From Syntrophomonadaceae bacterium (lineage in GTDB: Bacteria > Bacillota > Ch66 > Ch109), in assembly GCA_012512295.1 (NCBI GenBank), contig JAAZDI010000036.1, positions 1 to 18,813 of the forward strand: DNA of 18,813 bases, written 5' to 3'. Both the position numbers and the translations under genes were made by a program. The notes below the pieces were generated by a model. The model had not been told where the DNA came from. It did no database searches and saw nothing but the letters and a program-made list of their open reading frames with translations. Each line of letters starts with the position of its first letter. Position 1 is the first letter of the stretch. This document shows, one piece after another, positions 16,701 to 18,813 of this stretch.

Positions 16701-17365
16701 TTTTCAGCCATTTTTACAGCTTCTTCTGAAGCGTCCCCTAAACCCTTCTGTTCCCCGATAATGCCCTGCAGTTCCCCTGATACAGAATTCAGCCTCTGGC
16801 TCAACCGCTGGTTTAACAAATCGCCGTATTGTTCCAGATTAAAGAGTCTTTCCAACATCTGCCTTCGTTCCTTCCCTTTGAGTGAAAGAAATTCTGAAAA
16901 TTTCCCTTGAGGCAGCACTACAGCCCGGGTAAAATCATCTACATTAAGCCCCAGTAATTTCTCCACCTGACCGGTAATTTCCGACGGCCGATCAGCTAAA
17001 ACCAATTCTCTGCCGTCAATAAATTGAACAAGACGGCAGGCACTGCTTTTCAACTGCACGCCCTCACCTCTAACAAACCCCCTCTGAACCATATACCTGT
17101 TCCTGAGATTTCGATTACCCAGTTCAAAAACAAATTCCACCATCAGACCGTCTTCGGCATGGTTCAGTATTCCCTGGGTATTATGAGGAGCCCTTTCTAC
17201 TTTACCGTAAAGGGCCAGGGTAATCGCATCCAGAATTGTGGATTTACCGCTGCCGGTAGGCCCGAAAATCCCGAATACCCCCGTTTCGCACAGCCTGTCA
17301 AAGTCTATAACCTGAGGTTCCCTAAAGCTGTGAAGCCCGGCAATCTTTAACTTTATCGGTTTCAT
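13751..17365 (-). CDS. sbcC: Exonuclease subunit SbcC
   Basis: SbcC is the ATPase/structural half of the SbcCD nuclease, related to Rad50, which with SbcD cuts hairpins and protein-blocked DNA ends. Walker A GPTGSGKS lies at 35-42, followed by STILDAITLALYGKV. Two long coiled-coil arms rich in Glu, Lys and Leu flank the zinc hook CPVC at 594-597. Near the C-terminus are the ABC signature LSGGE (1106-1110) and Walker B FFFLDE (1136-1141), with the D-loop GTLD. The length of 1204 residues is on the long side but fits a Firmicutes SbcC. The start overlaps the sbcD stop by 4 bases (ATGA), so the two genes are translationally coupled. The gene looks intact, but its partner is truncated. Confidence 0.95.
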   Translation of the reverse strand: MKPIKLKIAGLHSFREPQVIDFDRLCETGVFGIFGPTGSGKSTILDAITLALYGKVERAPHNTQGILNHAEDGLMVEFVFELGNRNLRNRYMVQRGFVRGEGVQLKSSACRLVQFIDGRELVLADRPSEITGQVEKLLGLNVDDFTRAVVLPQGKFSEFLSLKGKERRQMLERLFNLEQYGDLLNQRLSQRLNSVSGELQGIIGEQKGLGDASEEAVKMAEKKFLEARAMEIKSAEFLKKVEEEYEKQRQLWEWQQELAEVIKARRQLDLIKDEIALKAGKLDAALRAEGIRPYLNEVKEAEDSLMKAKKDLDQAVIELERSKEKVSKTLDSFENVSQKRNRDEPLLIETLAKLEQAKNYEEELIKLRGIIKGLQEEYERVNNSRKVIESRLEEICRQRDKDKESMKNLKEKLDRFTVTPEYRLQIGEAFNAKQSYLSAEKLTRNLEEDLKTKIKELEQIQNLKNKIQEEVRNLEEKLENLKVRLSEMQANKPGDEGSLAARMKEIALLRSSVEEMARCEKELDFELTAQNKKEKELKEAKEEYELIEKDYNRVKALCEETGVKVKQLEGDLKEFEQQNLASRLAETLYPGKPCPVCGSIHHPSPAEIVDDSLINELRARIDRAKREEEDLKRELNDRIASLTNAAAKTRSMEYMVDSGKKAVEEKKMKLKGLKEKLPGDLREKDTASILLILDEREKGLLEESRNLQDWQTRIEELRTEIEKSGGLLSQNREKFEGVKSTFIAGEKAIKEVKARIEEARRELAAAVERLTAARGEVPVEDIEKENSKIQNWDKLAADLGKKIRGLEAKVRETEEAIENLTSQRNELEIRINVIKSEGKQQREKYDDLKTKLEEITEGKPAQALIDEKTKILNSLREMEKQIKKEHEEALKLFNTAQENKAGAERAFKLSNERFTKAKTKLLEAVKEAGFNSVREAEDSLSDAEQREKWRLEVEEYRQKGTALEEDRRKLEHKLGGRRLTREEWDEWQDRLEKAKESYQRAVSERGGAKLEYESSKEKHTKWIQLEKRRQALETQESMLKELQTVLRGNAFVEFIAEEQLIGVALDASAILGKLTKHRYALEVDSSGAFIMRDDANGGVKRPVTTLSGGETFLTSLALALALSSQIQLKGEYPLEFFFLDEGFGTLDSELLEVVMDTLERLHEDNLTVGIISHVPELRNRLARRLIVDPAQPGGRGTRVKIEIA

Positions 17366-18426
17366 CCTTCAACTGTCCCCCCTTCCCCTGAGCCCCTTTC
17401 ATCGCTGCTTATCAGCAGTTCCATAAAGAGCTTAACGAGGGCATCATCGGGTTTATGCCCTCCCGTCTTTCTTTCATAGAACCGTCTGAAAAGCTGGTCA
17501 ATTGGTAGTTCTGCTTTTATTCTTTCCCCGGCAATTTCTGAAGTCTGAGGCAGCACGGGTCTTATATTAACCACCCTCGGCCTCAGTTCTCTTATTTTCT
17601 GAATTTCTCCCTGGTTTAATACGGCAGGTGTATATACTTCAAGGTCAATCCATGCATTGGAATCCCGACCTTCTTCACACCATTTATACACATCTTTAAG
17701 GCCGTTTTTAGCTGACCATCTAACCAAAGGCCTCCCTGATGATAAATGGATTTCATTAATCTCCGCTTCTCTATTCGGTACAGCATCCACTAAAAAGACG
17801 GCCTTTGTTTGACCGGCTTCGGAAAAGCTGTAAGCAATAGGTGAGCCGGAATAATATGCAGGTACGGGAGACTGGTTCACCTGCTGGGGCCTGTGGAGAT
17901 GCCCTAATGCTACATAATGAGCTTTGTCCGGGAGGGCATTGGGGTCCACACTACAAGCCCCACCTACCAGTTGAATCTGCCGTTCTGATTCAGATTCCTT
18001 CCCTCCTCTAATGAAAAGATGACTCACTGCGATATTTACAGTATCATCCCTGAAGTTGTTAGATAGTTTTGCAAAGATTGTACCGACTTTCCGTGAATAT
18101 GACTCCCTCTGGGCGTTTTCGTCAAGGGAATCTGAAAGGAGTTCACCAAGCCTTGATTCCGACGGATAAGGCAGGGTTAGAATTACACAGGTGTGCTGGC
18201 ATTCGCCGGCAGCTACCTCCAGCCACCCCGGGCCGGCCTTCAAGACCTTTATCCCCCTTTCACCGTTTAGTTCCCCCTGCATGGCACAGCTGTTAGGCAA
18301 TCCTAAAAGGATTATACCGTGATGGTGGGCAAGTGGATAGGCAGCGGCTTGAACCCCTAACATTGGAGAATATCCACTTAATACATAAGCATTCAAACAA
18401 ATACTAACAATTTCAACTTCCCACAA
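17362..18426 (-). pseudogene. sbcD: SbcD nuclease gene, 5'-truncated by an IS
   Basis: SbcD is the Mre11-like manganese-dependent nuclease partner of SbcC. The retained part shows AHHHGIILLG-like C-terminal half of the phosphoesterase domain, SHLFIRGGKESESE, the metal-binding GHLHRPQ motif, and the YSGSPIAYSFSE stretch, followed by the capping and SbcC-binding C-terminal regions. The opening phosphoesterase motifs DxH and GDxxD are absent, and where GNHD is expected the sequence reads SGYSPML. IS sequence begins at 18387, so the first residues of the open frame (TTG at 18426 through about residue 13) are encoded by IS DNA and not by sbcD. About 60-80 native residues are missing. Nuclease activity is very unlikely. 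No good ribosome binding site precedes the fused start. Confidence 0.88.
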
Positions 18427-18813
18427 CCCCTACAATAATTCTAGCTAGCTCCCTTATGGAGTCAAGGGCAAGGGCTGCGCCTGCTTCGCACCCTTGACAC
18501 CATTACGGTCGCCCGCTTCATAGTGATTAAGGGTTGTGGTTAACATATTCTCCAACTATGCTACCAGAGGCTGCCCGATAATTTGCTGGCTAATAACTTG
18601 CTGATAAAATTCCTCTGGGGCCATATAGTTTATGCTGCTATGTCTGCGACGAGTATTGTAATAGTCCATATATTCAGCAATTACCCGGTAAGCTTCAGCG
18701 AAATCTCTAAATTCATTACGACTGTAGCATTCATCTTCTAAAATAGCGTGGAATGATTCAATATAAGCGTTCATATTAGGTGTTTTTACGGGTATACGCT
18801 CATGTTCTATGTT
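18387..18813 (-). mobile_element. IS3-type element, 3' part (right inverted copy)
   Basis: Near-identical inverted partner of 1-417, with the transposase reading into the window. It truncates sbcD at 18387. This copy has the longer ORF end, with FYQQVISQQIIGQPLVA instead of the shortened left version. The tail carries CCACAACCC at 18421-18429 facing GGGTTGTGG at 18531-18539, around the same hairpin at 18461-18498. The outer end lies outside the window. Confidence 0.82.
18556..18813 (-). CDS. IS3-family transposase OrfB, C-terminal part (runs off the window)
   Basis: The frame is open to the last base of the window, and the ATG at 18774 is internal. It includes the NAYIESFHA block with the third catalytic acidic residue of the DDE core and the YYNTRRRHSSINYM ending usual in IS3-family OrfB. 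It differs from the left copy by one substitution (AYRV versus AYQV) before the C-terminal change. This copy keeps the longer ending and is therefore the better candidate for the native form. The first two catalytic residues are not visible, so intactness is unknown. Confidence 0.8.
   Translation of the reverse strand, partial: NIEHERIPVKTPNMNAYIESFHAILEDECYSRNEFRDFAEAYRVIAEYMDYYNTRRRHSSINYMAPEEFYQQVISQQIIGQPLVA

Noticed and set aside
1..18813. CRISPR arrays, tRNA or rRNA genes
   Set aside because: No regularly spaced direct repeats and no tRNA cloverleaf or rRNA-like sequence were seen.

Overview
The window looks like a low-GC Firmicutes chromosome, most likely an anaerobic clostridial lineage. 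This rests on strong AGGAGG-type ribosome binding sites, a FadN-type dehydrogenase/hydratase fusion, a butyryl-CoA/4-hydroxybutyrate-type CoA-transferase, an OFA-family transporter, a sigma-54 activator and abundant decayed insertion sequences. I cannot name the genus. Almost every real gene lies on the minus strand.

Layout. Positions 1-417 and 18387-18813 are inverted copies of the same IS3-type element end; both run off the window at the same internal point. Positions 412-1788 hold transposase debris: a frameshifted second IS3-family orfB, an unrecognised reading-frame tail, and a stop-riddled ISNCY/IS1202-like transposase. Positions 1791-12046 carry a catabolic block that reads leftward: sigma-54 activator, OFA-family transporter, enoyl-CoA hydratase/isomerase-family enzyme, CoA-transferase, FadN-like fusion, thiolase and a CoaD-like adenylyltransferase. 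An IS110 N-terminal scar lies between the transporter and the hydratase-family gene. A complete IS4-family element (12118-13719) separates this block from sbcC-sbcD (13751 to about 18386), and sbcD has lost its 5' part to the right-hand IS.

How the genes may work together (inference). The transporter could import a short carboxylic acid, the CoA-transferase could activate it, the hydratase/isomerase-family protein could shift or hydrate a double bond, FadN could hydrate and oxidise it, and the thiolase could cleave the product to acetyl-CoA. There is no acyl-CoA dehydrogenase, electron-transfer flavoprotein or acyl-CoA ligase in the window. The set would therefore be sufficient alone for crotonate, 3-butenoate or 3-hydroxybutyrate-like substrates, but not for a saturated acid. 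A well-spaced -24/-12 promoter precedes the transporter, and a 19-bp perfect dyad sits about 108 bp upstream of its predicted start. That makes the neighbouring PAS-AAA-Fis protein the natural candidate regulator of this locus.

The most notable points are the sigma-54 circuit, the hydratase-family protein that lacks both standard catalytic glutamates, a CoA-biosynthesis gene at the end of a beta-oxidation operon, and an sbcD gene beheaded by an IS.
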